From assembly GCF_002891535.1 (NCBI RefSeq), contig NZ_PDZR01000013.1:1-64000 (forward strand): a stretch of 64,000 nucleotides of DNA. Reading direction: 5' to 3'. Shown here piece after piece: positions 26,127-35,845 of the stretch (position 1 is the first letter of the stretch; each line of letters starts with the position of its first letter). Both the position numbers and the translations under genes were made by a program. The stretch comes from Methylocella silvestris (GTDB taxonomy: Bacteria; Pseudomonadota; Alphaproteobacteria; Rhizobiales; Beijerinckiaceae). The notes beneath the pieces are model-generated. The model saw only the letters and a program-made list of their open reading frames with translations, did not search any database and was not told where the DNA came from.

Positions 26127-28328
26127 ATGAGAATTGCGCTTTACGTCCATTGCTTTTTCCCAACTCATTTTTATGGCACCGAAGCCTATACGCTGACGCT
26201 CGCCAGGGAGTTGATCGCGCTTGGCCAGGAGCCCGTCGTCGTGACGGCGACGCTCGCGGGCGAGCCGGCGCAAAAGGAGCTTGTCGAGGAGCGAATCTAT
26301 GAGGGCGTCCGCGTCGTCTCGATCGACAAGAATCTTTTTCCCAATCGCGGCGTCCGCGACACCTATGAGCAGCCGGCGCTGCGTCATCTGCATGAGCGTC
26401 TGTTGCGCAAGATCGCGCCGGACATCATCCATGTCTGCCATCTTATCAGCCATACAACCGCGCTGCTTGACGTTGCGGGCGCGATGGGCGTTCCTACATT
26501 CGCCACGCTCACGGATTTCTTCGGGTTCTGCTACAACAACAGGCTTGAAGACGCACAGGGCGAACTCTGCGCCGGTCCCGACGCGGCGCGGGCCAACTGC
26601 ATCGCCTGTTTCCTGAAGCTTGTCGGCGCAAGGCCGGAGGCGAAGCCGCTGACGCGGCTCGGCGCCGATCCGCGTTTGCGCCCGTTTGTCTCAAAGCAGC
26701 TTGCAAGGCTCGGCGAGCGGCAGGACGAGCCATTCAGCATTGCCGGATTCACGCCAAATGACATTGTCGCGCGGCCGGATATCCTGCGCGAGGCGATGGG
26801 CGTCTATTGCGAAGCGATCGCGCCGACGCTTTTCCTGAAACAGGCCTATCAAGACAATGGCTTTCCGGCGTCAATGCATGTCAGCCATTTCGGCGTCGAC
26901 ATCGATCGCGCTCCAAAACCTCTGCGCGTGGAAGGCGGCGGGCTGAAGCTCGGCTTCATCGGCCAGTTGTTTCCCCACAAGGGAGCGCATCTCCTTCTCG
27001 ACGCCTTGCGCGCGAGCGGCCGGACGAATCTGACCCTGAAAATCTGGGGACCGGACGATCAGGATCCGGCCTACTACGCCACGCTGCGGCAAAAGGCCGA
27101 GGGTCTTGCCGTCGCATTCCCCGGTATCCTGCCGCGCGCGGAGCTGGCGCATGCGCTTGGCGATCTCGATTATCTCATCATTCCCTCGACCTGGTACGAA
27201 AACAGCCCGCTCATTCTCCTGCAGGCGCTCGCCACCCACACGCCGGTCATCATTTCTGACGTGGCCGGGATGACGGAATTTGTCGAGGACGGCCGCAACG
27301 GTTTCCATTTTTTGCGCGGCGACGTCGCAAGCCTGACCGAGGTCCTGTGCAGGGCAGCCGACGATCCGGCATTGGCGACGCGTCTCAGCGCCGCGACGTT
27401 CTACGACCATACGCCAGCCGACATGGCGAAGGACGTTCTGTCGATGTATCGCGCTTATGGATTATCTGACGTAGATCATGAGAATGACGCGCCGGCCCTC
27501 GGCGAGCCCGCCAACACCGCCGTTGAACTCGGCTTTGAAGGCGCGCTGGAGTCATGGTTCGCCCACAACGAAGCCGCCCTTGATCTGGGTGACGCCGCGC
27601 GCGAAACCATAGCGCCGTTCCCGCCGCTCGATCTGATGCAGGCAACCTCGGGATTGAGCCGCCCGGAGGATTTCGCGCGGCATGGCGTCGACATCATGCG
27701 GGCGCTGGCGTCGGCCCATGCGACAGATCTCCACGCCTATCGCGCGTGGCTCGATTTCGGCGTCGGCGTCGGACGCGTGGCGCGGCTTTTCAAAGGCTAT
27801 CGCGGCGTCTACGTCGGCGTTGACGTCGATCCTCGCATGATCCAATGGGCGCGCGCCAATCTGCCCTGGGTCAAGGCTCTGCACACAACGCCGCGCCAGC
27901 GGTTGCCTTGCGGGGATCAACGCTTCGACGCTGTGGTGAGTATCTCCGTCTTCACCCACATGAACGAGGAAGACCATCGATTCTATCTTGCGGAGTTGCA
28001 TCGCGTCACGCGGCCCGGCGCGTTGCTGATGCTCACCCTCCACGGGCAGAAGGCGATCGAACGGGCGTCGGCCGACCCTGCGATCCTCGGTCTTTTGGGC
28101 ATTTCGCCCGATGCGCTTCAGGCGGCGAGCCTCGCCCTCAGCGAGGGAGACGGGTTTCACTTTACGCTTCAGTCCGGCCATCTGACATCGCAGGCTTATG
28201 ATTACGGGATTACCTTCGTGAACCGGAAATGGATCGACGCCGTCTGGACGCAATGGTTCGACATTGAATCCTATGTCGAAGGCGCCATCCATAATTTTCA
28301 GGATATCGTCGTCGCCCGCAGCAAGTAG
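26127..28328 (+). CDS. Bifunctional GT4 glycosyltransferase / SAM methyltransferase fusion
   Basis: A 733-residue two-enzyme protein. Residues 1-430 form a GT-B glycosyltransferase beginning MRIALYVHCFFPTHFYGTE, with the donor region LGFIGQLFPHKGAHLLLDAL and IPSTWYENSPLILLQALA. Residues 430-520 are a linker. Residues 530-733 form a class I methyltransferase with LDFGVGVGRVARL (from about 542), VGVDVDPRMIQWA, and VSISVFTHMNEEDHRFYLAE. The combination suggests transfer of a sugar followed by O-methylation, for example capping a glycan chain and ending polymerisation. Such fusions are known in O-antigen terminators, but the specific role here is inference. It ends 14 bases before the convergent GT gene. 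Confidence 0.82.
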   Translation: MRIALYVHCFFPTHFYGTEAYTLTLARELIALGQEPVVVTATLAGEPAQKELVEERIYEGVRVVSIDKNLFPNRGVRDTYEQPALRHLHERLLRKIAPDIIHVCHLISHTTALLDVAGAMGVPTFATLTDFFGFCYNNRLEDAQGELCAGPDAARANCIACFLKLVGARPEAKPLTRLGADPRLRPFVSKQLARLGERQDEPFSIAGFTPNDIVARPDILREAMGVYCEAIAPTLFLKQAYQDNGFPASMHVSHFGVDIDRAPKPLRVEGGGLKLGFIGQLFPHKGAHLLLDALRASGRTNLTLKIWGPDDQDPAYYATLRQKAEGLAVAFPGILPRAELAHALGDLDYLIIPSTWYENSPLILLQALATHTPVIISDVAGMTEFVEDGRNGFHFLRGDVASLTEVLCRAADDPALATRLSAATFYDHTPADMAKDVLSMYRAYGLSDVDHENDAPALGEPANTAVELGFEGALESWFAHNEAALDLGDAARETIAPFPPLDLMQATSGLSRPEDFARHGVDIMRALASAHATDLHAYRAWLDFGVGVGRVARLFKGYRGVYVGVDVDPRMIQWARANLPWVKALHTTPRQRLPCGDQRFDAVVSISVFTHMNEEDHRFYLAELHRVTRPGALLMLTLHGQKAIERASADPAILGLLGISPDALQAASLALSEGDGFHFTLQSGHLTSQAYDYGITFVNRKWIDAVWTQWFDIESYVEGAIHNFQDIVVARSK

Positions 28329-28342
28329 GGCAGGCAAGCGAC

Positions 28343-30607
28343 CTATCCGAAGTCTTTCGCCAGCACCCCCAACTCGATGATGACGCGGGCAATGAGAGCT
28401 TGCCGCCCGGCCTTATCCAGCGTTACGTCGCAATCAGCCAGATTATGCAGAAAATGGGCGACCTCCCGCTTCTGTTCTGCGTAGCCGGAGCGTCGCTTTG
28501 CGATGATATCTGACATATCATCAAGCGATCGGGCGAGATCCGTATTGGCTGTGAAGGCGGGACGTACAGGAAGCAGCGCAGCCGATCGCGCCTCATATTC
28601 GAATATTGTCTGAGCGAGGCTCAGCCAAAATATCCGGTCCGCGCATGCGGCGTCTTGCAGGATCGGCCGCTTGATGGCGAGCGCCTCCTGCACGGCAAGC
28701 ATTCCGCGTTCGCCATCCTGCGTCACGCTGCGGGGGTCTTGCCGGCGCCTGTTCAGGGCCTCAGGGCAAAAGGCGACGGCGCCTTGCCGCAGACATGCGA
28801 CATAGGCCGCCCAATCGCCGCAATAGTGAAATCTCTGGATGGTTTCGAGGACGCCGCATAGCGCGGCGCGCTTGAAGAGAACCGCGCTGACGTTTGGAAT
28901 TGTGTTCTTGACAGCGAGGGCTGTCGTGATTTCGCGCGCGCCGTCTTCCACATACCCGGACAACCATTTCGCCTCATCCAGCGTATCCGTGTAGAAGCGG
29001 CAGCTTGAGGCAAGCGTTTCGCCTTCGGCTCCAATCGTTTCGGAGTCGCTGTAGGCGAGTACGATATTTTGATTTCGGAAAGACGCGACCATTCGCTCGA
29101 GAAAACGGGGATCGGAGCTGTCATCGCTCTCGGCGATCCAGACGAGCTCGCAGCGGGCCTGGAATGCGCCTTTGGCCCATTGTTTGAAAGGCGAGCCGCT
29201 GTTGGCGTCAGCCGCGATGATCGTGAATGGAATGGCCGATTTCGCCTGCCACAGTTGTGCGATTGCGAGGCTTTCGTCGTCCGACGCGTCGTCGAGGAAA
29301 ATGATCTCGTCGGGCGGCAGGGTCTGGGCGAGGATCGAGCCGATACGCTCGTCGAGATAGCGCGCGTGATTGTAATTCGGAATGATTGTGGAAATCGTCG
29401 GCCGCGGCGTTTCGCGATAGTCGATTTTGCGGCGCAGAAGCTCGGCCCAATCCGCTGTGGTCAGCTGCCTCGAGGCGTCGACCTGATGATGCGCAAGAGC
29501 AAGTTCTGTGCAGAGGGGCGAGAGCGATGCGGTTGCGCCATTCGCCTCGATGACGAGGGCTCCGGGATCGCGATATTTAAGTGCGCGCAGGAGCCGGTCG
29601 AGGACGATGCCGGGTTCGAGCGGCGCCAGATTTGGCAGCGACAGATCGAGCATGGCGACGCCCTCGCGCATAGTCGCGTCAGGCATGTTGGCGACGACGT
29701 AAAGATCCACTTGCGGCAATTGTCTCAGCACAGCGCAGAGAGCGGCCGTGGCGGCCCCGACAAGGTCAATGATGAGAACAGGAAAAGGCGCATGAGGACG
29801 CTCAGCCCTCGTGGCCCGGCGCCAGGGAAAATCGTCAAAAACAGCGACAGGCGAGCCAGGCGGCGGCAATGCGGCGTCAGCGCTGCGCCAGTTTGCGCGC
29901 CCCTGATCCGCATAGTCGGTCAAGGCCTGCTCCAGCGTGACCGACGCCTGCGGCGCGTGAGCGACATAGAATCGGGGGTCGAAACATTCATGAGGCCTGC
30001 GCCCTTCGGCGGCGCCGCGAGAAAGATAATGACGCAGAGGCTCGATGCCCGCGTCGCGCGCGCCGGGATTTTTCATGAGGTACCAGGGCGCGTCGAACAG
30101 CGGGCCGGGGGAGCGTCCGCCGCGCGCGCCGGAGGCGACGAAATGCAGGAAGGGATCGAAACCTGCCCGCCTGACGTCAGGATTTTGGGCAAGATACCAG
30201 TCGCGGTCGAACAGCGGTGTTGGCGAGGCGTTGCCGGGCAGGCCATAGGCAATAAAATGGCCGAGCGGCGTCAGACCGTGAAGGGCGCCAGCGCTTTTGC
30301 GATAATAGGCGGATGAAAAATAAGGCGACGGATCGCGTCCCGCAGCTGCGCCATATTTGATGTAATCGATCAGCGGGTTGGCGGCTTTGCAACACGCCGT
30401 CGCTCGATACCAATCGGGATCGAAGAGGAGATGCGGCCGCGCCCCTTCGAAAGCCCCTTCAACCAGATAATGCATGATGGGACTGAGTTCGCCTGTCTCG
30501 AAGGCGGGATATTCCTTTCTGTACCAGTCCGCGTCGAAAATCCGGCTGCGCGCAATCAGCTCGGCAAGATACGGTAGAGCCTTAAGAGTCTTGATTTTCA
30601 GCGGCAT
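28343..30607 (-). CDS. GT2 glycosyltransferase with N-terminal tandem repeats
   Basis: A 754-residue protein. Residues 10-230 contain about five degenerate repeats of roughly 40-45 residues, each with an F-D-x-x-W/F-Y element, NPDV/NPGA-like turns and HYL..GAxEGRxP (for example DWYLAQNPDVRRAGFDPFLH). A GT-A domain follows from about 400: TISTIIPNYNHARYLDERIG, IIFLDDASDDES and WIAESDDSSDP, containing the metal-binding acids. ATG 30607 is preferred; TTG 30628 would add seven residues. The repeats resemble those found before GT domains in capsule and glycan clusters of Proteobacteria and may tether substrate or partner. The gene is divergent from the OPX lipoprotein gene across about 235 bases. 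Confidence 0.78.
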   Translation of the reverse strand: MPLKIKTLKALPYLAELIARSRIFDADWYRKEYPAFETGELSPIMHYLVEGAFEGARPHLLFDPDWYRATACCKAANPLIDYIKYGAAAGRDPSPYFSSAYYRKSAGALHGLTPLGHFIAYGLPGNASPTPLFDRDWYLAQNPDVRRAGFDPFLHFVASGARGGRSPGPLFDAPWYLMKNPGARDAGIEPLRHYLSRGAAEGRRPHECFDPRFYVAHAPQASVTLEQALTDYADQGRANWRSADAALPPPGSPVAVFDDFPWRRATRAERPHAPFPVLIIDLVGAATAALCAVLRQLPQVDLYVVANMPDATMREGVAMLDLSLPNLAPLEPGIVLDRLLRALKYRDPGALVIEANGATASLSPLCTELALAHHQVDASRQLTTADWAELLRRKIDYRETPRPTISTIIPNYNHARYLDERIGSILAQTLPPDEIIFLDDASDDESLAIAQLWQAKSAIPFTIIAADANSGSPFKQWAKGAFQARCELVWIAESDDSSDPRFLERMVASFRNQNIVLAYSDSETIGAEGETLASSCRFYTDTLDEAKWLSGYVEDGAREITTALAVKNTIPNVSAVLFKRAALCGVLETIQRFHYCGDWAAYVACLRQGAVAFCPEALNRRRQDPRSVTQDGERGMLAVQEALAIKRPILQDAACADRIFWLSLAQTIFEYEARSAALLPVRPAFTANTDLARSLDDMSDIIAKRRSGYAEQKREVAHFLHNLADCDVTLDKAGRQALIARVIIELGVLAKDFG

Positions 30608-30843
30608 GGTCGCGAAGCGTTTGCTCAACCGGTTTCAGCGCTTTTATGGAGTGCGCCGGCCCGTCTGTCGAATAGGCTGGACCATTCCATTCTGAGGGGA
30701 GGCCAAAACGCGGACATATTTTGAGCAAAGGTTTGTTGTGACCTATTTGCTACAGCTTCCCGCTAACGCCGCAGGGACGGGGCTTCGCTGTGGTTTCGAG
30801 CCGCCGGCAATGATAAATCTCGGCTGTCATGGGTGGATCGCGA

Positions 30844-32025
30844 ATGCGGAATGACTTTGCAAATGTCGCGCGCATTCTGCTTTCCGGCGCGATCGCGATC
30901 GCTTTGACCGGCTGCGCGACGATTCTGCCTGGAGCGGGGCCGAGCAACGACGATGTCGTGGCCCAATCCTCCTATCCCGGCTTCCAACGCTACGAAGTCG
31001 TCGACATCAATTCCTCCGTTCTTGACATTTTGCGCCACCGCGAAGCCGACAGTTTTCTGGCCCATTTTGGCGATTACAGACCTTCGGTCGAACCAAAAAT
31101 CGGCGTTGGCGATACAGTTTCCGTGACTATATGGGAGGCCGGCGCCGGCGGGTTATTCTCGGCTCCGCTGGTTAGCGACCGCTTCAGCACCGGCTCAAAG
31201 AGTTCGACCATTCCCGATCAGATCGTCGGCCGCGACGGTTCGATCAGCGTTCCTTACGCTGGACGCGTCAGGGTGGCGGGCCGCACGACGCAAGAGGTGC
31301 AGATCATTGTCGAACGCGCGCTTGCGGGCAAGGCGATCGAGCCGCAGGTTCTGATCAATATGCCAAGGTCGGTCAGCAATAGCGTCACCGTCACGGGAGA
31401 AGTGGCCAATGGCGCGCGCGTGCCCCTGAGCGTCAGGGGCGATCGCGTCATGGACGTCATCGCAACGGCGGGCGGAATCCGCGCTCCGGTGAACGAAACC
31501 TATGTTCAGCTCTCGCGCGGGCGCGAAACAGTTCGCGTCGCGATGACGCGCGTCTCGTCCGATCCACGAGAAAACATCTTCCTGCGCCCCAACGACGTGT
31601 TGACGTTGATCCGGGATCCGCAAACCTTCATCGCTTATGGCGCGACGGGCCGCAACGCCGAGATTCCCTTCGACGCCGAAGGCATCAGCCTGTCGCAGGC
31701 GCTGGCCAAGGCCGGCGGCCTGCTGGATTTTCGTTCCGATCCCGCTGGCGTCTTCATCTTCCGTTTCGAGCCTGAAAGCGTCGTTCGCGCGCTCAACCCG
31801 AACACGACCATCGCGGCGCCGCATCAGTTGACGCCGGTCGTCTACCGGCTGAACCTGCGCGACGCGGCGAGCCTGTTCGTCGCCCAGGGCTTCCGCATCC
31901 AGAACCGCGATCTGCTTTACGTCTCGAATGCGCCGATCACCGACGCGCAGAAAGTCATGGAAGTCGTCGGCCTGATCTCCGGCCCGACGACGACCGGCCT
32001 TGCCGCCTATTCCTTCGTCAAATAA
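30844..32025 (+). CDS. Outer-membrane polysaccharide export lipoprotein (OPX, KpsD/Wza-like)
   Basis: A 393-residue lipoprotein with a signal peptide ending in the lipobox LTGC (Cys24 from ATG 30844). The Poly_export domain follows with IGVGDTVSVTIWEAG and VGRDGSISVPYAGRVRVAG, then SLBB-like repeats (VTVTGEVANGARVPL) that form the periplasmic rings. OPX proteins form the outer-membrane channel through which capsule or exopolysaccharide leaves the cell, in partnership with a PCP such as the three encoded in this window. The open frame starts at ATG 30829, but ATG 30844 gives a better signal peptide and has GGGTGGA about 7 bases upstream. It converges on rfbA with 11 bases between stops. Confidence 0.88.
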   Translation: MRNDFANVARILLSGAIAIALTGCATILPGAGPSNDDVVAQSSYPGFQRYEVVDINSSVLDILRHREADSFLAHFGDYRPSVEPKIGVGDTVSVTIWEAGAGGLFSAPLVSDRFSTGSKSSTIPDQIVGRDGSISVPYAGRVRVAGRTTQEVQIIVERALAGKAIEPQVLINMPRSVSNSVTVTGEVANGARVPLSVRGDRVMDVIATAGGIRAPVNETYVQLSRGRETVRVAMTRVSSDPRENIFLRPNDVLTLIRDPQTFIAYGATGRNAEIPFDAEGISLSQALAKAGGLLDFRSDPAGVFIFRFEPESVVRALNPNTTIAAPHQLTPVVYRLNLRDAASLFVAQGFRIQNRDLLYVSNAPITDAQKVMEVVGLISGPTTTGLAAYSFVK

Positions 32026-32036
32026 CGGCGGCGGCG

Positions 32037-32906
32037 TCAGGCCTTGAAATGGTCGATCAAGCGCTGGCCGTATTTGGTTTTGCCGAGCTTGATCGCAAGC
32101 TGGGCGAAAGCATCCTTCGATATCCAGGCGTTGAGATAGGCGACCTCTTCCGGCGCCGAAATCAGCTGGCCCTGCCGTTTTTGCAGGACTCTGACGAACT
32201 CGGCCGCCTCCATGAGGGAGTCATGCGTGCCGGCGTCGAACCAGGCAAAGCCCCGTCCCAGTCTTTCAAGCTTCAATCGATTCTGCCGAATGTAGAGGTT
32301 GTTGAGATCAGTGATTTCGAGTTCGCCGCGCGCCGACGGCTTCAGGCTGCGCGCCAGTTCGACGACGTCGGCGTCGTAGAAATAGACGCCGATCGCCGCC
32401 CAGCTGGATTTCGGCTTTTGCGGCTTCTCCTCGATCGACAGAACGTCGCCCGCCTCATTGAATTCGATGACGCCGTAGCGCTCCGGTTCGTCGACCGAAT
32501 AGCCAAAAACGGTGGCGCCGCCGATTGAGGCTGCGGCGCGCCGCAGCGTTTCCGACAGGCCGTGGCCGTAAAGAAGATTGTCGCCAAGGATAAGGCACGC
32601 CGGCTTGCCGTCCAGAAATTCGGCGCCGATGAGAAAGGCCTGCGCAAGCCCGTCTGGAGCCGGCTGAACGGCATAGGCGAGCTCAATGCCCCATTGGCTT
32701 CCATCGCCGAGAAGATGCTGGAAGGCCGGCTGATCCTGCGGCGTCGAGATGATCAGGATTTCCCGGATTCCGGCCAGCATCAAGGTCGACAGCGGATAAT
32801 AGATCATCGGCTTGTCGTAGACGGGCAGGAGTTGCTTGGACGTCACCAGCGTCAGCGGATGCAGACGCGTCCCCGACCCTCCCGCAAGAATAATCCCTTT
32901 ACGCAT
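32037..32906 (-). CDS. rfbA: Glucose-1-phosphate thymidylyltransferase (RmlA)
   Basis: A 289-residue enzyme making dTDP-glucose from dTTP and glucose-1-phosphate, the first step to dTDP-L-rhamnose. The nucleotide-binding start is [17 protein letters not shown], followed by [18 protein letters not shown], the RmlA signature. Later [11 protein letters not shown] and [19 protein letters not shown] complete the active site, and the length equals E. coli RmlA (about 290). It is the last gene of the minus-strand rfbCBDA run, 89 bases after rfbD. Rhamnose from this set probably feeds the glycosyltransferases of the island. Confidence 0.95.
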   Translation of the reverse strand: MRKGIILAGGSGTRLHPLTLVTSKQLLPVYDKPMIYYPLSTLMLAGIREILIISTPQDQPAFQHLLGDGSQWGIELAYAVQPAPDGLAQAFLIGAEFLDGKPACLILGDNLLYGHGLSETLRRAAASIGGATVFGYSVDEPERYGVIEFNEAGDVLSIEEKPQKPKSSWAAIGVYFYDADVVELARSLKPSARGELEITDLNNLYIRQNRLKLERLGRGFAWFDAGTHDSLMEAAEFVRVLQKRQGQLISAPEEVAYLNAWISKDAFAQLAIKLGKTKYGQRLIDHFKA

Positions 32907-32995
32907 GATCGATCGCCTCTTGCCGCCGCGGTCTTGTGAAATTCGGGCTTATGAAATGCCGGACGTCTGCGCCGCGCACTGCTGGTCGATTAAAT

Positions 32996-33871
32996 TCAAC
33001 TCTTGCCGGTGAGCGCTTGCGCGACAGCATCGGTTTCCTCGCCCCAGTGGTGAGCGCCAAAACCGAACTTTCGCACGAACAGGCTGCAGTCGAGAACGGA
33101 ATTGGCCGGCCGCCGCGCCGGCGTCGGATAGTCGGCTGTCGCGATCGCCGTAACCTTTGGCCGCCGGCCGGTGATGTTCGCCTGCGCCTCGACGATGCGG
33201 CTGGCGAAGCCGTGCCAGCTCGTCGCGCCAACGCCGGCGAAATGATAGAGGCCATATAAATCGGAGCCCGTCTCGAGCCGCGGCGCGAGGCGCAGGATGG
33301 CGACGGCGATATCGCGCGCTGAGGTCGGGCAGCCATGCTGGTCGGCGACGACGCGCAGCTCGTCGCGGTCTCTTGCGAGGCGCAGCATGGTTTTCAAAAA
33401 ATTATTGCCGAACTCGCCATAGACCCATGAGGTGCGCAAAATGATGTGCAACGGCGCGGCGTCGCGCACGGCGGACTCGCCGGCCGCTTTGGTGCGGCCA
33501 TAGACGCCGAGCGGAGCAAGGGGATCGCTTTCCATATAAGGGCCTATTTTGGTCCCGTCGAAAACATAGTCGGTCGAGAGATGGATCAGAGGTGTTTCGC
33601 GCGCGGCGCAGGCCTTGCCTATGACGCCCGGTCCGATCTCATTGCCGCGCTGCGCTGCGTTGATTTCCGTTTCGGCGAGATCGACTTTCGTGTAGGCGGC
33701 GGCGTTGACGACGAGGGTCGGCGCCGTTTCGTCCAAGGCGCGGGCGACATCCGCTGCGTTGGCGATATCGACCTCCAGGCGCGACAGCGCCTTGCAGGCG
33801 ACGCCCTTGGCGAATGCGGTCCGCTGAAGCTCCTGTCCGACCTGACCGCCGGCGCCAAAAATCAGGATCAT
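32996..33871 (-). CDS. rfbD: dTDP-4-dehydrorhamnose reductase (RmlD)
   Basis: A 291-residue SDR catalysing the last step, NAD(P)H-dependent reduction of dTDP-4-keto-rhamnose. It shows [14 protein letters not shown] at the N-terminus, the signature [10 protein letters not shown], and the catalytic tyrosine/lysine in [12 protein letters not shown] 33871 overlaps the stop of rfbB as ATGA, indicating translational coupling; the open frame continues upstream to 33922 but that extension lies inside rfbB. The length fits RmlD (about 290-300). Confidence 0.94.
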   Translation of the reverse strand: MILIFGAGGQVGQELQRTAFAKGVACKALSRLEVDIANAADVARALDETAPTLVVNAAAYTKVDLAETEINAAQRGNEIGPGVIGKACAARETPLIHLSTDYVFDGTKIGPYMESDPLAPLGVYGRTKAAGESAVRDAAPLHIILRTSWVYGEFGNNFLKTMLRLARDRDELRVVADQHGCPTSARDIAVAILRLAPRLETGSDLYGLYHFAGVGATSWHGFASRIVEAQANITGRRPKVTAIATADYPTPARRPANSVLDCSLFVRKFGFGAHHWGEETDAVAQALTGKS

Positions 33872-34938
33872 GCGACGCCAAGCCGTTCGCCGCGGTAGAC
33901 GCCAGTCCTTATGCGCTCCCACCAGTCGCGATGTTCAAGATACCATTGAACTGTTTGCCGCAGCCCGGACTCGAATGTCTCACGCGGCCTCCAGCCGAGA
34001 TCTGCGGCGATTTTGCTGGGATCGATCGCATAGCGCAGATCATGGCCGGGCCGGTCCGAGACGAAGCTCACAAGCCCGGCGCGCGGCCCGATGGCGCGAT
34101 CCGGCGCAAGCTCGTCGACCAGAGCGCAGATGGCGTGGACCACGTCGAGATTGCTTCTCTCATTGTGGCCGCCGATGCAATAGGAGCCGCCGACGGCGCC
34201 TCGGAAGGCAACGGTCAACAGCGCGCGGGCATGGTCCTCGACATAGAGCCAGTCACGAATATTGGCGCCGGCGCCATAGACCGGCAAAGGCTTGCCTTCG
34301 AGCGCGTTGATGATCGTCAATGGGATCAGCTTTTCGGGGAAATGATAGGGGCCGTAATTATTCGAGCAATTGCTGAGCACCGTCGGCAATCCATAGGTGC
34401 GCCGCCACGCGTTGACGAGATGGTCCGACCCGGCTTTTGACGCCGAATACGGCGAATTCGGGCAATAGGCCGTCGTCTCGACAAAAAAGCCCTCCGGCCC
34501 GAGCGAGCCAAACACCTCGTCGGTCGAGATGTGGTGGAAACGGAACGACGCCTGCCGCGCGGCGGGCAGGGCGCGCCAATAAGCCAGGGCGGCCTGCAGC
34601 AGGGTGAAGGTTCCAACGACATTGGTCTGGATGAATTCGCCGGGACCGTCGATCGAGCGGTCGACGTGGCTCTCCGCCGCCAGATGCATGACGATATCCG
34701 GCTGGAACTGCGCAAAAACCGCCTGCATTCGCGGCGCGTCGACAATGTCGGCGCGGATAAAGTCATAGCGCGGATTGGCCGCAACAGGCTCCAGCGAATC
34801 AAGATTGCCGGCGTAAGTCAGCTTGTCGATGACGAGAACGCTGTGGGCCGTCTCGCCGATGATCTCACGCACCACGGCGGAGCCGATGAAGCCGGCGCCT
34901 CCCGTCACGAGAATCCGTTTCGGCGCCGCGTCATTCAT
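33868..34938 (-). CDS. rfbB: dTDP-glucose 4,6-dehydratase (RmlB)
   Basis: A 356-residue extended SDR converting dTDP-glucose to dTDP-4-keto-6-deoxyglucose. The dinucleotide motif is [14 protein letters not shown], followed by [15 protein letters not shown], the signature [12 protein letters not shown] and the catalytic tyrosine/lysine in [10 protein letters not shown]. The length agrees with RmlB (about 350-360). Its ATG overlaps the stop of rfbC by 4 bases (ATGA), and its own stop overlaps the rfbD start, so rfbC-B-D are translationally coupled. Confidence 0.95.
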   Translation of the reverse strand: MNDAAPKRILVTGGAGFIGSAVVREIIGETAHSVLVIDKLTYAGNLDSLEPVAANPRYDFIRADIVDAPRMQAVFAQFQPDIVMHLAAESHVDRSIDGPGEFIQTNVVGTFTLLQAALAYWRALPAARQASFRFHHISTDEVFGSLGPEGFFVETTAYCPNSPYSASKAGSDHLVNAWRRTYGLPTVLSNCSNNYGPYHFPEKLIPLTIINALEGKPLPVYGAGANIRDWLYVEDHARALLTVAFRGAVGGSYCIGGHNERSNLDVVHAICALVDELAPDRAIGPRAGLVSFVSDRPGHDLRYAIDPSKIAADLGWRPRETFESGLRQTVQWYLEHRDWWERIRTGVYRGERLGVA

Positions 34939-35507
34939 GGCGCGCTAGCGTCAAAATGAAACGGCGAAACGAAATCCGCGAAACGTCCGAGCTTGGCGTC
35001 CTTGTCGGAAAGGAAGGCGCCGCCGGCCTCAAGAGGCCACTCGATCTTGAGGTCGCGATCGTTCCAGATCAATCCGCTTTCGCAGGTCGGGGCATAGTAA
35101 TCATCGACCTTATAGGCCACTTCCACATCGTCCTCGAGGGTGCAGAACGCATGCGCGAAGCCGCGTGGAATAAGCAATTGTTCGCCGCCGCCGGCGGTGA
35201 GCGTCTCGCCGATCCACCGCCCGTACGTCGGCGAGCCGGCGCGCAGATCGACCGCCACGTCGAAGATCGCGCCGCGCACCGCTCTGACAAGCTTGGCTTG
35301 AGACGCTGGCGGCAGCTGGAAATGCAGGCCGCGGATCGTTCCGGCCTTGGCCGAAAAGGACTGGTTGTCCTGGACGAATTGTGCGTCGACGCCCGCCTCG
35401 GCGAAGGTCCGCTGATTGTAGGTTTCAACGAAATAGCCGCGCTGGTCGGCGAACCGGCGCGGTTTCAAAACCAGGACGCCCGGCAAATCTGTCGTCTTGA
35501 CGTCCAT
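34935..35507 (-). CDS. rfbC: dTDP-4-dehydrorhamnose 3,5-epimerase (RmlC)
   Basis: A 190-residue cupin epimerase. Typical blocks are [13 protein letters not shown], the active-site histidine region [11 protein letters not shown], and [18 protein letters not shown] 35507 was chosen because it begins [11 protein letters not shown] and has a strong GGGGGA ribosome site 4 bases upstream; the open frame itself goes to 35534. It is the first gene of the rfbCBDA run, so the promoter should lie in the 338-base gap before ppk1, which faces the other way. Confidence 0.95.
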   Translation of the reverse strand: MDVKTTDLPGVLVLKPRRFADQRGYFVETYNQRTFAEAGVDAQFVQDNQSFSAKAGTIRGLHFQLPPASQAKLVRAVRGAIFDVAVDLRAGSPTYGRWIGETLTAGGGEQLLIPRGFAHAFCTLEDDVEVAYKVDDYYAPTCESGLIWNDRDLKIEWPLEAGGAFLSDKDAKLGRFADFVSPFHFDASAP

Positions 35508-35845
35508 CGGTCCCCCATCGTTGCGACGGACCATTCTGCTTTATGGAGCGCCTATTGCACAGATTTTGCGTCTTTCGTCCACCCTGAGCGTCATTCCTCG
35601 CCGGGGCCGGCCTCCTCGACGCCATGAACGGCGGCGGCGCGGCAGGACTGTCTTCGCTCGGCACACGGCGCGGGCGCGGCGCGCCAAAGAAATTCCGCGT
35701 GGTCGCCAGATCGCAGAATCGGAATTGGGGCGCCTCAAGCCGTTGCAAGCCGATCGCGACAGCCCGTCATGCGTTTGTCACTCTGTCGTGGTGAATTGCC
35801 GCCGCCGCCGGAACCCGCCTCCTGGGGGGCGGCAATGGAGCCAAT
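35508..35845. other. 338-base divergent spacer between rfbC and ppk1
   Basis: No gene is supported here; open frames in this stretch overlap on opposite strands and show no family features. It must hold the promoters for rfbCBDA (minus) and ppk1 (plus). The only site I can point to is a Pho-box-like direct repeat at 35764-35781, closer to ppk1. Confidence 0.5.
35764..35781 (+). promoter_or_regulatory. Candidate Pho box upstream of ppk1
   Basis: CCGTCAT-GCGT-TTGTCAC gives two 7-base half-sites whose starts are 11 bases apart, the spacing of PhoB-binding direct repeats (consensus CTGTCAT-N4-CTGTCAT). Each half-site has one or two mismatches. It ends 64 bases before ATG 35846, a reasonable position for activation. 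The match is weaker than the one before pstS. Confidence 0.45.
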
